From: Gemmatimonadota bacterium
GTDB taxonomy: Bacteria > Gemmatimonadota > Gemmatimonadetes > Longimicrobiales > Gaopeijiaceae
NCBI GenBank assembly: GCA_018678395.1
Contig: JAHHMJ010000220.1
Span: forward strand, 1-14,522
Length of the DNA: 14,522 bases
Direction of reading: 5' to 3'
A program made the position numbers and the translations under genes. Shown piece by piece: positions 1 to 9,275 of the stretch (position 1 is its first letter; the number at the start of each line of letters is the position of its first letter). The notes beneath the pieces are model-generated. The model was given only the letters and a program-made list of their open reading frames with translations, was not told the origin of the DNA and did not search any database.

Positions 1-1221
1 CGGCTGGCCGGCGCTCCCTTCGTGAAGGTCGAGGCCAGCAAGTTCACCGAGGTCGGCTACGTCGGCCGGGACGTGGAGAGCATGATCCGCGATCTCGTCG
101 ACATGGCGATCAACATGGTGCGCGCCGAGCGCGAGGACGAGGTGGCCGAGGTTGCCGACTCGCGGGTCGAGGAGCGGCTGCTGGACCTGCTCTTCCCGGC
201 TTCCGGGGGAGACGAGGCCGCGGCGGGGCCCGACGCCGGCACCGGCGAGCCCTTGCGTCCACTTTTCGTGGCGGGGCCCGGTGGGGTGGAGGCCCCGGTG
301 CCGGGCGCGGCCGGAGAGACTCGCGACGAAGTCGAGAGTCGGCGGGCGCGCACCCGCGAAAAGCTCCGGGCGCTGCTCCGCGACGGGAAACTGGAGGATC
401 GCGAGGTCGAGGTCGAGGTGTCCCAGTCCCCCAGCCTCGACGGCATGATGGTGCCGATGGGCGGCGAGGGGATGGACTACAACTTCACGGAAATGCTCCA
501 GGACATGCTGCCGAAGAAGACCAAGCGGCGGCAGATGACGGTGGCCGAGGCGCGCCGGATCCTCTTCCAGGACGAGCTCGACAAGCTGGTCGACATGGAC
601 GAGGTCGTGAACGAGGCGCTCAATCGCAGCGAGGACATGGGGATGGTCTTCCTGGACGAGATCGACAAGATCGCCGGGGAACGAGGCGCCGCCGGGCCCG
701 ACGTCAGCCGGGAGGGTGTCCAGCGCGACCTCCTTCCGATCGTCGAGGGATCGACGGTGACGACCAAGTACGGGATCGTGCGCACCGACCACATCCTCTT
801 CATCGCGGCCGGCGCGTTCCACGTATCCAAGCCCAGCGATCTGATCCCGGAACTCCAGGGCCGTTTCCCGATCCGGGTCGAGCTCACCTCGCTGGACGAA
901 GCCGACTTCGTGCGCATCCTGAAGGAGCCGCGCAATGCGCTCCTGAACCAGTACCGGGCGCTGGTCGAGACCGAGGGAGCCAAGCTGGAGTTCACGGACG
1001 AGGGTGTCCTCGAGATCGCCCGGATCGCCGCCGAGCTCAACACGCGTATGGAGAACATCGGTGCCCGCCGGCTGCAGACGGTCATGACGACCCTGCTCGA
1101 GGAGGTCCTCTTCGATCTGCCCGACGGGGACAAGGGCACGGTACGCGTGGACCCGGAGTTCGTGAACCGGCATCTCGACGCCATCGTCGACGACGAGGAT
1201 CTGCGCCGCTACATCCTCTGA
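1..1221 (+). CDS. hslU: ATP-dependent protease ATPase subunit HslU (ClpY), 5'-truncated by the window edge
   Basis: AAA+ unfoldase that caps the HslV peptidase and feeds it unfolded cytoplasmic proteins. The reading frame is open from base 1, so the gene enters from outside; 406 residues remain. Compared with E. coli HslU (443 aa), roughly the first 65-70 residues, including the Walker A loop, are missing. What remains is clear: the pore motif GYVG (fragment residues 19-22), the I-domain, Walker B VFLDEID (Asp219/Glu220), the box GPDVSREGVQRDLLP, the arginine-finger region PELQGRFPIR, the IGARRL sensor-2 segment and the typical C-terminus DLRRYIL, which in this family docks into HslV. The I-domain carries an Ala/Gly/Pro-rich stretch at about residues 64-113 that is some 25-30 residues longer than in E. 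coli. hslV is expected just upstream but is not visible. argF follows after 50 bases. Confidence 0.97.
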   Translation, partial: RLAGAPFVKVEASKFTEVGYVGRDVESMIRDLVDMAINMVRAEREDEVAEVADSRVEERLLDLLFPASGGDEAAAGPDAGTGEPLRPLFVAGPGGVEAPVPGAAGETRDEVESRRARTREKLRALLRDGKLEDREVEVEVSQSPSLDGMMVPMGGEGMDYNFTEMLQDMLPKKTKRRQMTVAEARRILFQDELDKLVDMDEVVNEALNRSEDMGMVFLDEIDKIAGERGAAGPDVSREGVQRDLLPIVEGSTVTTKYGIVRTDHILFIAAGAFHVSKPSDLIPELQGRFPIRVELTSLDEADFVRILKEPRNALLNQYRALVETEGAKLEFTDEGVLEIARIAAELNTRMENIGARRLQTVMTTLLEEVLFDLPDGDKGTVRVDPEFVNRHLDAIVDDEDLRRYIL

Positions 1222-1271
1222 CCTTCCACTTCTCGAGACTCCACTCGCAGCGACCACGCGGAGAATCCTGA

Positions 1272-2201
<930 letters not shown>

Positions 2202-2218
2202 CGCCGGAGTTCGTAACC

Positions 2219-3334
2219 ATGACCGAATCGTCCCTCTCCCGCACGCCGCTCCACGACGAGCACGTCGCTCTCCACGGGAAGATGGTGCCGTTCGCGGGCT
2301 TTTCGATGCCCGTCCAGTATCCGCTGGGCATCACCGGCGAGCATCGGGCGGTGCGTTCGGCGGCCGGGCTCTTCGACGTGAGTCACATGGGCGAGTTCGA
2401 GGTGGCCGGGCCGGATGCCCTCGCGCTCGTACAACGGGTCACGATCAACGACGCCGCGCGCGTGGAGGTCGGGCAGGCCCAGTATTCCGCGATGGTGAAT
2501 GAGCGCGGAGGCATCCTCGATGACCTCATCATCTACCGGCGGGCAGACCGTTGGATGCTGGTGGTGAACGCCTCCAATCGCGAGAAGGACTGGGCCTGGG
2601 TCGTTCGTCACGCCGAGGACTTCGATGTCGAGCTGTCCGATCGCTCCGACGAGATCGCACTGTTGGCACTTCAGGGGCCGGGGGCTCGAGCCATCCTGCA
2701 GCGGCTCACCGACACGGACCTCGACGGTGTCGGGTACTACCGGTTCGCCGAGGGGTCGGTGGCGGGCGCGGAAGGGATCCTGAGCGGGACCGGCTATACG
2801 GGGGAGGACGGCTTCGAGCTGTATCTCCCGGCGGAGTCCGCCGTGTCCGTGTGGCGCGCGCTGTTGGCCGAGGGGGAGGCCGACGGATTGGTTCCCGCCG
2901 GTCTGGGCGCGCGGGATTCGCTCCGTCTCGAGATGGGATACGCGCTCTACGGCAACGACCTCGACGAGGACCACACTCCGCTCGAGGCCGGGTTGGGTTG
3001 GATCACCAAGCTCGACCAGGAGGGGGGCTTCGTCGGCAGGGAGGCGCTGGCTGCCCAGAAGGCGGCGGGCGTGGAGAGACGGCTGGTGGGCCTGAAGCTC
3101 GAGGCGCGCGGCTTTCCCCGGCCCGGCTACGACATCGTCCACGGGGGCGAGGCGGTCGGTCGGGTCACCAGCGGTACGCTGAGCCCGATGCTCGGACAGG
3201 GCGTCGCCATGGGATACGTTCCGATCGCGCTGGCGAAGGCGGGTACGGAGTTGGCGATCGACATCCGGGGCCGAGCGATCGCAGCGATCGTGCAGCGTCC
3301 GCCGTTCTACACCGAAGGATCGATCCGCCGGTGA
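2219..3334 (+). CDS. gcvT: Glycine cleavage system T protein (aminomethyltransferase)
   Basis: Takes the aminomethyl group carried on lipoyl-GcvH, releases ammonia and passes the one-carbon unit to tetrahydrofolate as 5,10-methylene-THF. The protein is 371 aa, usual for GcvT. The N-terminus has PLHDEHVALHGKMVPFAGF and GLFDVSHMGE. The folate-site Asp101 is in GGILDD, followed by NASNREKDW, TGYTGEDGFELY (191-202), the conserved RDSLRLEMGYALYGNDL (from Arg232) and TPLEAGLGW. The C-terminal barrel carries SGTLSPMLGQGVAMGYV. I start at the ATG at 2219, not at the longer in-frame opening inside argF, because family similarity begins there and a GGAG lies nine bases upstream. gcvH and gcvP are not in the window, so the rest of the complex is encoded elsewhere. 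Confidence 0.96.
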   Translation: MTESSLSRTPLHDEHVALHGKMVPFAGFSMPVQYPLGITGEHRAVRSAAGLFDVSHMGEFEVAGPDALALVQRVTINDAARVEVGQAQYSAMVNERGGILDDLIIYRRADRWMLVVNASNREKDWAWVVRHAEDFDVELSDRSDEIALLALQGPGARAILQRLTDTDLDGVGYYRFAEGSVAGAEGILSGTGYTGEDGFELYLPAESAVSVWRALLAEGEADGLVPAGLGARDSLRLEMGYALYGNDLDEDHTPLEAGLGWITKLDQEGGFVGREALAAQKAAGVERRLVGLKLEARGFPRPGYDIVHGGEAVGRVTSGTLSPMLGQGVAMGYVPIALAKAGTELAIDIRGRAIAAIVQRPPFYTEGSIRR

Positions 3335-3410
3335 GGAGGCCGCCCGTGGTTCGCGCCGCAGGCTGCGCCCCCGGTGGCGGGTCAGGCGGCACCGCCGATG
3401 TCGGGGGCTC

Positions 3411-3932
3411 GTGATGCGGCTTGGGATCCTGACGGTGAGCGACGCCTGCTCGGCCGGTGAACGCGAGGATCGGAGTGGGGCGCTGCTCCTGGAGTGGGCC
3501 GAGCGAGAGGGGTTCGACGTGACGGAGCGGGCCGTCGTGCCCGACGAAGCGCTCACGATCACGAGGATGCTGCTGAGGTGGGCCGACAGCGGGGCGGTCG
3601 ACGCGATCTTCACCACCGGCGGAACCGGCTTCGGGCCGCGCGACGTGACGCCCGAGGCGACCCGTCCGGTGCTGGACCGCGAAGCGACGGGGCTTGCGGA
3701 GCGCATCCGTCGCTACGGCGAGAGTTCCACCCCGTTCGCCCCGTTGTCTCGCGGGCTGGTCGGGGAGCGGTCGGGCGTGTTCATCGTGAACCTCCCGGGG
3801 AGCCCCGGCGGCGTTCGCGACGGCATCGGGGTGCTCGGACCTCTGGTGACGCATGCGGTCGCGCTCCTGGCCGGCGAGCGGCCGTCTCACGGCCCACCCG
3901 CGGGGGCCGCACAGAGGGACGAAGGCGCATGA
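3411..3932 (+). CDS. MogA/MoaB-family molybdenum cofactor biosynthesis protein
   Basis: Members of this family adenylylate molybdopterin before molybdate insertion (MogA/Cnx1G role); some MoaB proteins lack a proven role. The protein is 173 aa and single-domain. It shows the family opening LGILTVSDACSAGEREDRSG, the MPT-binding loop TTGGTGFGPRDVTPEAT (about residues 64-80) and a NLPGSPGGVRDG loop near residue 130. The last 25 or so residues, after LLAGERPSHG, are a Pro/Ala-rich tail. The start is either GTG at 3411 or the next codon, ATG at 3414; a G-run at 3403-3407 spaces better to the ATG. I leave the symbol blank because mogA and moaB cannot be separated safely here. Its stop overlaps the next gene's start (ATGA), implying translational coupling. 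No molybdoenzyme or other moa/moe gene is nearby. Confidence 0.9.
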   Translation: MMRLGILTVSDACSAGEREDRSGALLLEWAEREGFDVTERAVVPDEALTITRMLLRWADSGAVDAIFTTGGTGFGPRDVTPEATRPVLDREATGLAERIRRYGESSTPFAPLSRGLVGERSGVFIVNLPGSPGGVRDGIGVLGPLVTHAVALLAGERPSHGPPAGAAQRDEGA

Positions 3933-5629
3933 GCGAGATCCTCGTTTCGACCCACGATCTGCCGCGGGCCGGCGCCCTGCGTACGGCGTTCCGCGAGGCG
4001 GGCTTCGGTGTGGAGCTGGTGACACCGGACGAGGACTTCGAACGGTACGACGAAGCGCTGCTGCTCGTGGTTACCGGCGGGCTCGGCCCAGGGGTCGAGG
4101 GCCCGGGGGGCACCCTCGAGGTGGAGGGCGACACGGTGCACCGCGCCCGTGCGACCCTCGGGATTCCGGCGCTCGCCTACGCCCCCGCTGCCCGCGGCCG
4201 GGAGCCTGCAGGGGTCATGGAGGTCTTCCCCCCGTCGGTGCGGGCCGACGAGGTGGCCCTGGTCGGTGGTCGGCTCGCCGAACGCGTCCGGCTCCAGGCG
4301 GTCACGGGCATCGTCGGCGAGACCGACGCGATGCACGAGGTGCTCGAGCGTGTGGTCCAGATCGCCCCCGTATCGTCCACCGTGCTCGTGACCGGCGAGT
4401 CGGGGACGGGCAAGGAGCTGGTCGCTCGGGGGCTCCACGCCCTCTCCCCCCGTCGCCACAAGCCGTTCATCGCGGTCAACGTCGCGGCGTTGCCGGACAC
4501 CCTGCTCGAAAGCGAGCTGTTCGGCCACGAGAAGGGTGCGTTCACCGGGGCGATCGACGCGCGCAAGGGGCTGTTCGAACTGGCGGACGGGGGGACGATT
4601 TTCCTCGACGAGATCGGCGAGATGCCACTCGCCACCCAGACGAAGCTCCTCCGGGTGCTGGAGCAGCGGGAGTTCCTGCGCGTAGGAGGAGAGCGGCCCA
4701 TCCATGTCGATGTGCGCATCGTCGCCGCGACCAACCAGGACCTGCGGCAGCTCGTCACGCTGCGTGAGTTCCGGCAGGACCTGTACTACCGGCTCAACGT
4801 GCTGCACATCGAGCTGCCCCCGCTCCGGGAGCGGCGGGCCGACATCCCCCGGCTGGTGCGTCGGTTCAGCCAGGAGGTCACCGAGCGCCTCGACCGGCCG
4901 TTCTCCGGGATCTCGGACGAGGCGATGGAGATTCTCGCCCAGCACGACTGGCCGGGGAACGTTCGCGAGCTGCGGAACCTCGTCGAGAGCATGGTCGTGC
5001 TGGCCCCGGGCGAGCGCATTCAGCCAAAGGACATCCCGGATGAGATCCGCAGCCCTCGGCGCGAGACCGCCGGCCTGCTGCCGGCGCCGATCCCGCGAGG
5101 GGGTCGGCAGGGTACGGAGGGCCTCCGGCCGCAGCTGGAGTTCATCTTCCGCACGCTGGTCGACATGCGGGTCGATCTCGACGATCTGCGCCGCGACTTC
5201 GAGGCATGGCGCGAAGACCTGCCCCGTCTGCGCGGGCGCGGCGAGGTCGGGCTCCTCCCCGGAGCCACGGGCGGGGGTGCGTCGAGAGCCGAACGGCCGG
5301 CGGACCGCTACGACATCGTGGACGTCTGGCCCGAGGTGGAGCCCCCGGGCGTTGAGGCCGGCGCCGAGTACGTCCCTTCGGCCGCTGACGACGTCGAGAA
5401 CGGCGGGCTCGAACACCGACCCGAGGTGACCGGACCGGTGCTCGAAGGCGCCGGCGCCGAGGGGGTGGTGGTGTACCGCCCCGGGATGACGATGGAGGAT
5501 CTCGAACGGGAGGCGATCGCGTCGGCGCTCGCCTCGGTCGACGGGAATCGCCGCAAGGCCGCCGAACTTCTTCAGATCGGCGAGCGCACCCTCTACCGGA
5601 AGATCAAGAAGTTCGGTCTGGAGATCTGA
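3929..5629 (+). CDS. Sigma-54-dependent Fis-family activator with degenerate receiver-like N-terminus
   Basis: Bacterial enhancer-binding protein, 566 aa, predicted to remodel RNA polymerase-sigma-54 by ATP hydrolysis. Residues 1-115 look like a receiver fold (EILVSTHD at beta-1, EALLLVVTGG at beta-3) but lack the acidic pocket and the phospho-acceptor Asp, so normal two-component phosphorylation is unlikely. The AAA+ domain (about 125-375) is intact: Walker A GESGTGKE (156-163), the sigma-54-contacting GAFTGA (203-208), Walker B GGTIFLDEIGEM (221-232), AATNQD (266-271), FRQDLYYRLNVL and WPGNVREL (341-348). A linker of about 150 residues follows: a probable helical or coiled-coil part (401-430, LEFIFRTLVDMRVDLDDLRR) and an acidic Gly/Pro-rich part. 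A Fis-type helix-turn-helix closes it (about 521-566, NRRKAAELLQIGERTLYRKIKKFG). The ATG overlaps the mog-like gene's stop. The target is unknown, and no -12/-24 promoter was evident by eye in this window. Confidence 0.93.
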   Translation: MSEILVSTHDLPRAGALRTAFREAGFGVELVTPDEDFERYDEALLLVVTGGLGPGVEGPGGTLEVEGDTVHRARATLGIPALAYAPAARGREPAGVMEVFPPSVRADEVALVGGRLAERVRLQAVTGIVGETDAMHEVLERVVQIAPVSSTVLVTGESGTGKELVARGLHALSPRRHKPFIAVNVAALPDTLLESELFGHEKGAFTGAIDARKGLFELADGGTIFLDEIGEMPLATQTKLLRVLEQREFLRVGGERPIHVDVRIVAATNQDLRQLVTLREFRQDLYYRLNVLHIELPPLRERRADIPRLVRRFSQEVTERLDRPFSGISDEAMEILAQHDWPGNVRELRNLVESMVVLAPGERIQPKDIPDEIRSPRRETAGLLPAPIPRGGRQGTEGLRPQLEFIFRTLVDMRVDLDDLRRDFEAWREDLPRLRGRGEVGLLPGATGGGASRAERPADRYDIVDVWPEVEPPGVEAGAEYVPSAADDVENGGLEHRPEVTGPVLEGAGAEGVVVYRPGMTMEDLEREAIASALASVDGNRRKAAELLQIGERTLYRKIKKFGLEI

Positions 5630-6279
5630 GATCGTCCGCCGCCCGCGCGAGCCCGTACCCGCGCACGCTCGGCGTCGAGGCGCGGCAGCACGTCGCTCCA
5701 GGACCGCGAGCGCGAATTCCCGAACAGGATCACCATGTCGAGCGACGGGTCGACGCCCGACGGGAAGCGGTATACCGCTCGCTCGACGGACCGCTGACGC
5801 AGCGGACCCGCTCCCCATCCGGGCGTGAGGGGCTCGATCGCTTCGGCCCGGTGCACGATACCGCGGGACTCGATCCGTACGTTGCGGGGCTCGAACTCCG
5901 CGCCGCCGGGCGCCTCGGTCAGCACCGTGACCAGAAAGACTCGTCCTCCGGGGCCGGCGCGATCCCCCAGCCTCGACAACCGTTCGTAGGTGTCCGGGGC
6001 GGTGAGGCGCAGGATTCCCTCGTCGAGCGGGGTCACCTGGACGGCGACTGCATCCCGATTCACCCGCAGGCTGACCTCGTCCTGGCGGAGCGATCCGAAG
6101 CCGGCGGGCACTTCGACGCCGCTGCCGGTCCCCGCCGTAGCCGCCGGGGCGCTGCCCACCGCATCGGGAGAGGCCACCGGAGTCGTCGGCATGCAGGCCG
6201 TCAGGCACGTGAGACCGGCGAGGCCGACCGCGAGGCCGCGGGCCCGGACGTGCCGGCCCGGGGAACCGATCCGCTTCAT
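5593..6279 (-). CDS. Putative lipoprotein of unknown function, coupled to engB
   Basis: The 228-aa product is not one I recognise. The N-terminus reads as a lipoprotein signal: basic residues (Lys2, Arg3, Arg9, Arg12, Arg14), a hydrophobic run (LAVGLAGLTCL) and the lipobox LTAC with Cys29 as the predicted lipidation site. Next comes a low-complexity Ala/Pro/Ser/Thr/Gly linker to about residue 55. A possible beta-rich domain follows (strands such as EVSLRVNRDAVAVQVTPL and RVFLVTVLTEA, then FEPRNVRIESRG), and an Arg-rich tail ends in FLIFR. The alternation of strands might be an Ig-like sandwich; that is only an impression. The ATG overlaps the engB stop (ATGA on the minus strand), so it is probably translated as the last gene of the tig-clpP-clpX-lon-engB unit. 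Its last 37 bases overlap the end of the convergent activator gene. Confidence 0.8.
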   Translation of the reverse strand: MKRIGSPGRHVRARGLAVGLAGLTCLTACMPTTPVASPDAVGSAPAATAGTGSGVEVPAGFGSLRQDEVSLRVNRDAVAVQVTPLDEGILRLTAPDTYERLSRLGDRAGPGGRVFLVTVLTEAPGGAEFEPRNVRIESRGIVHRAEAIEPLTPGWGAGPLRQRSVERAVYRFPSGVDPSLDMVILFGNSRSRSWSDVLPRLDAERARVRARAGGGRSQISRPNFLIFR

Positions 6280-6878
6280 GCGTCGGACTCCGCGGTCAGC
6301 AGGTCTTCGATGGCGCCGAGCAACTCGTCGCGCCCCTCTCCGGACTTGCTCGAGAACGGCAGAAGCTGCTCGGCGTCGACCCCGAGTCGTTCCGCGGCCC
6401 GGGCAATCGACCGCGCTCGTTGATTCCGCTTGAGCTTGTCGATCTTGGTCAGCACGACCAGGGTCGGCATGCCCAGCTGCGCGAGGAAATCCAGCATCTG
6501 GAGATCCTGGGGCGTCGGGTCGTGCCGGGCGTCCACGAGGTGTACGACGCCCCGCAGATCGACGTCCCGCGCAAGGTAGCCTTCGATCAGTCCCCGCCAT
6601 TGATTGCGCATCGCTTTGGGGACGCGCGCGTACCCGAAGCCCGGAAGGTCGAGCAGGAAGAAGCGGTCGTTGACGCGATAGAAGTTGAGCGCCTGGGTCT
6701 TCCCCGGTGTCGACGACACGCGGGCAATCTTGCTGCGGTGGCGACGCAGCAGTGTGTTGATCAGCGAGCTCTTGCCGACGTTCGATCGACCCGAGAAGGC
6801 GACTTGCGGAAGATCGCCGGGGATGGGGCCGTCGGACTTGACCACGGTGCCCGCGTACTCGACGGTCGAGATCTTCAC
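6276..6878 (-). CDS. engB: Ribosome biogenesis GTP-binding protein EngB (YsxC/YihA)
   Basis: Small TRAFAC-class GTPase needed for large ribosomal subunit assembly in bacteria where it has been studied. The 200-aa length is typical. Motifs are in order: AFSGRSNVGKSSLI (G1, 30-37), SSTPGKTQ with the switch threonine (G2, near 57), LLDLPGFGYARVP (G3, DLPG 77-80), VLTKIDKL (G4, TKID 144-147) and SSKSGEG (G5, about 176). The start is GTG at 6878; it overlaps the lon stop in a GTGA arrangement. No strong Shine-Dalgarno precedes it, so it probably relies on ribosomes terminating on lon. In turn its TGA overlaps the lipoprotein ATG. lon followed by engB/ysxC is a known arrangement, for example in Bacillus. 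Confidence 0.97.
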   Translation of the reverse strand: MKISTVEYAGTVVKSDGPIPGDLPQVAFSGRSNVGKSSLINTLLRRHRSKIARVSSTPGKTQALNFYRVNDRFFLLDLPGFGYARVPKAMRNQWRGLIEGYLARDVDLRGVVHLVDARHDPTPQDLQMLDFLAQLGMPTLVVLTKIDKLKRNQRARSIARAAERLGVDAEQLLPFSSKSGEGRDELLGAIEDLLTAESDA

Positions 6879-9271
6879 TGCGGCGACAGCGGAATGGGCG
6901 ACGTGCCGTGATCCCGGGGCCGACCGACGAGCGCGGCCTCCAGCACCTCGTCCATGGTCGTCACCGGAACGAAGCGCACGCCCTCCCGAACCTCGTCGGG
7001 GAGCAGCGCGAGCTCGGGCTCGTTGGCTCGAGGGAGAACCACGGTTCGGACGCCGTGGCGCAAGGCGGCCACGGCCTTCTCCTTGATCCCGCCCACGGCG
7101 AGCACGCGGCCCCGCAGGGTGATCTCACCGGTGAGCGCGACGCGTGCGGCGCTGGGGATTCCGGTGAGAGCCGACACCAGTGCGACCGCCATGGTGATCC
7201 CGGCAGACGGTCCGTCCTTCGGCGTCGCCCCCTCCGGAATGTGGACGTGCACGTCGACGTCGGTGTGGAAGTTCGGATCCAGACCGAGCCGCCGGGCTCG
7301 CGACCGGGCGTAGGTCAGTGCGGCCATGGCCGACTCCTTCATGACGTCGCCCAGCGTACCGGTCAGGCGGACCTCGCCGCTGCCGGGTACGACCGCGACC
7401 TCGACGTCGAGTACCTCGCCTCCCGCGGCGGTCCAGGCCAACCCGTTGGCGAGCCCGATCCGGTCGCGGTCGTCGGCCAGTTCCGGGGGCAGGTACGGCG
7501 GGGGACCGAGCAACGCCTCGAGAACGTCCGGCTCGACGCTGTCCGGTGCGCCGCCGCCCTCGGCCCGCGTCCGCGCGAGCTTGCGGGCGATCCGCGATAC
7601 GCGCCGGTTCAGTTCGCGGACGCCGGCCTCGCGCGTGTAGAGGGAGACCACCGCGTCGATGGTGTCGTCCGACAGAACGGTGCCCCCGTCGAGGCCGTGC
7701 CGGTCGCGCTGGCGAGGCCATAGAAACCGGCGGGCGATGACCCGCTTCTCGGTGTCGAGGTACCCGGGGAGGCGGATGACCTCCATGCGATCGCGCAGCG
7801 GCTCGGGGATGCCCGCGAGCGTGTTGGCCGTCGCGACGAAGAGCACGCCGGAGAGGTCGTACTCCAACTCGAGATAGTGATCGGTGAACGTGCGGTTCTG
7901 CTCGGGATCGAGGACCTCCAGCAGTGCGGCGCCGGGATCGCCGTGGAAGTCGCGGGCGAGCTTGTCGACCTCGTCCAGCAGGAACACGGGGTTGGTCGTG
8001 CCCGAGCGGCGCATGCCCTGCAGGACGCGGCCGGGGAGCGCACCCACGTAGGTACGCCGGTGCCCGCGGATCTCGGCCTCGTCGCGAACGCCGCCCAGGC
8101 TCACGCGCACGAACTCCCTGCCGAGCGCACCGGCGATACTTCGGCCCAGCGAGGTCTTTCCGACACCCGGTGGACCGACCAGGCAGAGGATCGGTCCCTG
8201 CAGCTCGCCCACGACCGACAGGACCGCGATGTGGTCGAGGATGCGGTCCTTGACCTCGCCCAGCCCGTGATGCGCCTCGTCGAGGATGTCCGCCGCGGCC
8301 GCGACGTCCGGCGTGGCCGTGGCGCGCGCCCGCCACGGCAGCGCGAGAAGCCAATCGAGGTAGGTGCGGATCACGGCCGCTTCCGGGGCGACCGGATTGA
8401 GCTTGCGCAGGCGCTTCAGCTCACGCTCGGCGCGCTCTCGCGCCGGGCCGGGAAGTTCGCCGGCCTGCACCGCACGCTCCAGCTCGATCCACTCCTCGCC
8501 CGCCTCGGTGCCCAGTTCGCGATGGATCGCCTTGAGCTGCTCGTTGAGATAGAACTGGCGCCGGTCCGAGTCCATCTGTGATCGGATCTGCTCCTCGAGC
8601 TTCTCTTCGATGCGCAGGATCTCGAGCTCCCGCACGAGGAACTCCTGCAGTACCTCGAAGTGCTCTTCCAGCGTCGCGCACTCGAGGAGGCGCTGCTTCT
8701 CGGGCGGCGTGAGCAGGAGGTGTCCGGAGAGCAGGTGCGCGAGACGGACCCGGTCGCGGGTCTCCGACAGGGAAGGGGAGACCTCGTCGGACACGCGCTC
8801 GTGCAGGCGCGCGTAGTCCGAGAACTGGCGGGTGACGCTGCGGGTGAGGGCCTCGGTCTCCGCAGAGATCGCCGCGCCCGGCTCGCACTCGCGCTCGACG
8901 AACGGCCGAATGCGACCCCGGAGGCCGTGAGCACCGGACTCGACCGAGTCCAGCCGGACGCGGGCGAGCCCTTCCAGCACGACGCGTCGGGTGCCGTCCG
9001 GGAGCTCGGTGACCTGAACCGCGCGAGCGGCCGTGCCGATCGGGAAGAGATCGTCCTGCAGCGGCGCCTCGCACGAGGGATCGCGCTGTGCCACGAGTAC
9101 GAGGAGGCCGTCGGGGTGGGTCGACGCCGCCTCGAGCGCGGCCAGGGAGGCCGGCCGGCCGATCAGAAGCGGCAGGACCATGTAGGGGAAGAAGACCAGG
9201 TCGCGGAGGGCGACGACGGGCACGTCGTCAGGCAGCTCCAGGACCTCGTCCGACCGGCGGACGGTCGCCAT
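6875..9271 (-). CDS. lon: ATP-dependent protease Lon
   Basis: Homo-oligomeric AAA+ serine protease that degrades misfolded and short-lived regulatory proteins in the cytoplasm. At 798 aa it is full length for bacterial LonA. The N-terminal substrate domain starts [21 protein letters not shown] (from residue 19) and leads into a long helical region (about 200-290). Walker A is GPPGVGKTS (366-374) and Walker [11 protein letters not shown] (429-438). The protease domain has the catalytic dyad Ser689 in PKDGPSAG and Lys732 in GGIKEK, 43 residues apart as in E. coli Lon. There is no transmembrane segment, so it is not archaeal-type LonB. The ATG at 9271 lies four bases after the clpX stop. No good Shine-Dalgarno is at the normal distance; an AGGAGG lies 24 bases upstream inside the clpX end. 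Translational coupling to clpX is therefore likely. Confidence 0.98.
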   Translation of the reverse strand: MATVRRSDEVLELPDDVPVVALRDLVFFPYMVLPLLIGRPASLAALEAASTHPDGLLVLVAQRDPSCEAPLQDDLFPIGTAARAVQVTELPDGTRRVVLEGLARVRLDSVESGAHGLRGRIRPFVERECEPGAAISAETEALTRSVTRQFSDYARLHERVSDEVSPSLSETRDRVRLAHLLSGHLLLTPPEKQRLLECATLEEHFEVLQEFLVRELEILRIEEKLEEQIRSQMDSDRRQFYLNEQLKAIHRELGTEAGEEWIELERAVQAGELPGPARERAERELKRLRKLNPVAPEAAVIRTYLDWLLALPWRARATATPDVAAAADILDEAHHGLGEVKDRILDHIAVLSVVGELQGPILCLVGPPGVGKTSLGRSIAGALGREFVRVSLGGVRDEAEIRGHRRTYVGALPGRVLQGMRRSGTTNPVFLLDEVDKLARDFHGDPGAALLEVLDPEQNRTFTDHYLELEYDLSGVLFVATANTLAGIPEPLRDRMEVIRLPGYLDTEKRVIARRFLWPRQRDRHGLDGGTVLSDDTIDAVVSLYTREAGVRELNRRVSRIARKLARTRAEGGGAPDSVEPDVLEALLGPPPYLPPELADDRDRIGLANGLAWTAAGGEVLDVEVAVVPGSGEVRLTGTLGDVMKESAMAALTYARSRARRLGLDPNFHTDVDVHVHIPEGATPKDGPSAGITMAVALVSALTGIPSAARVALTGEITLRGRVLAVGGIKEKAVAALRHGVRTVVLPRANEPELALLPDEVREGVRFVPVTTMDEVLEAALVGRPRDHGTSPIPLSPQ

Positions 9272-9275
9272 CGCG

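Noticed and set aside
3335..3410. Short GC-rich stem GGCGG-CA-CCGCC in the gcvT-mog gap as a terminator or glycine riboswitch remnant
   Set aside because: Only a five-base stem with a two-base loop, no T-run, and no conserved glycine-riboswitch core; gcvT itself lies upstream of it, not downstream.
3887..6208. Long minus-strand open frame (773 codons) across the activator gene
   Set aside because: It is antisense to a gene with an unbroken set of conserved motifs and has Arg/Gly/Pro-rich, motif-free composition typical of reverse frames in GC-rich DNA.
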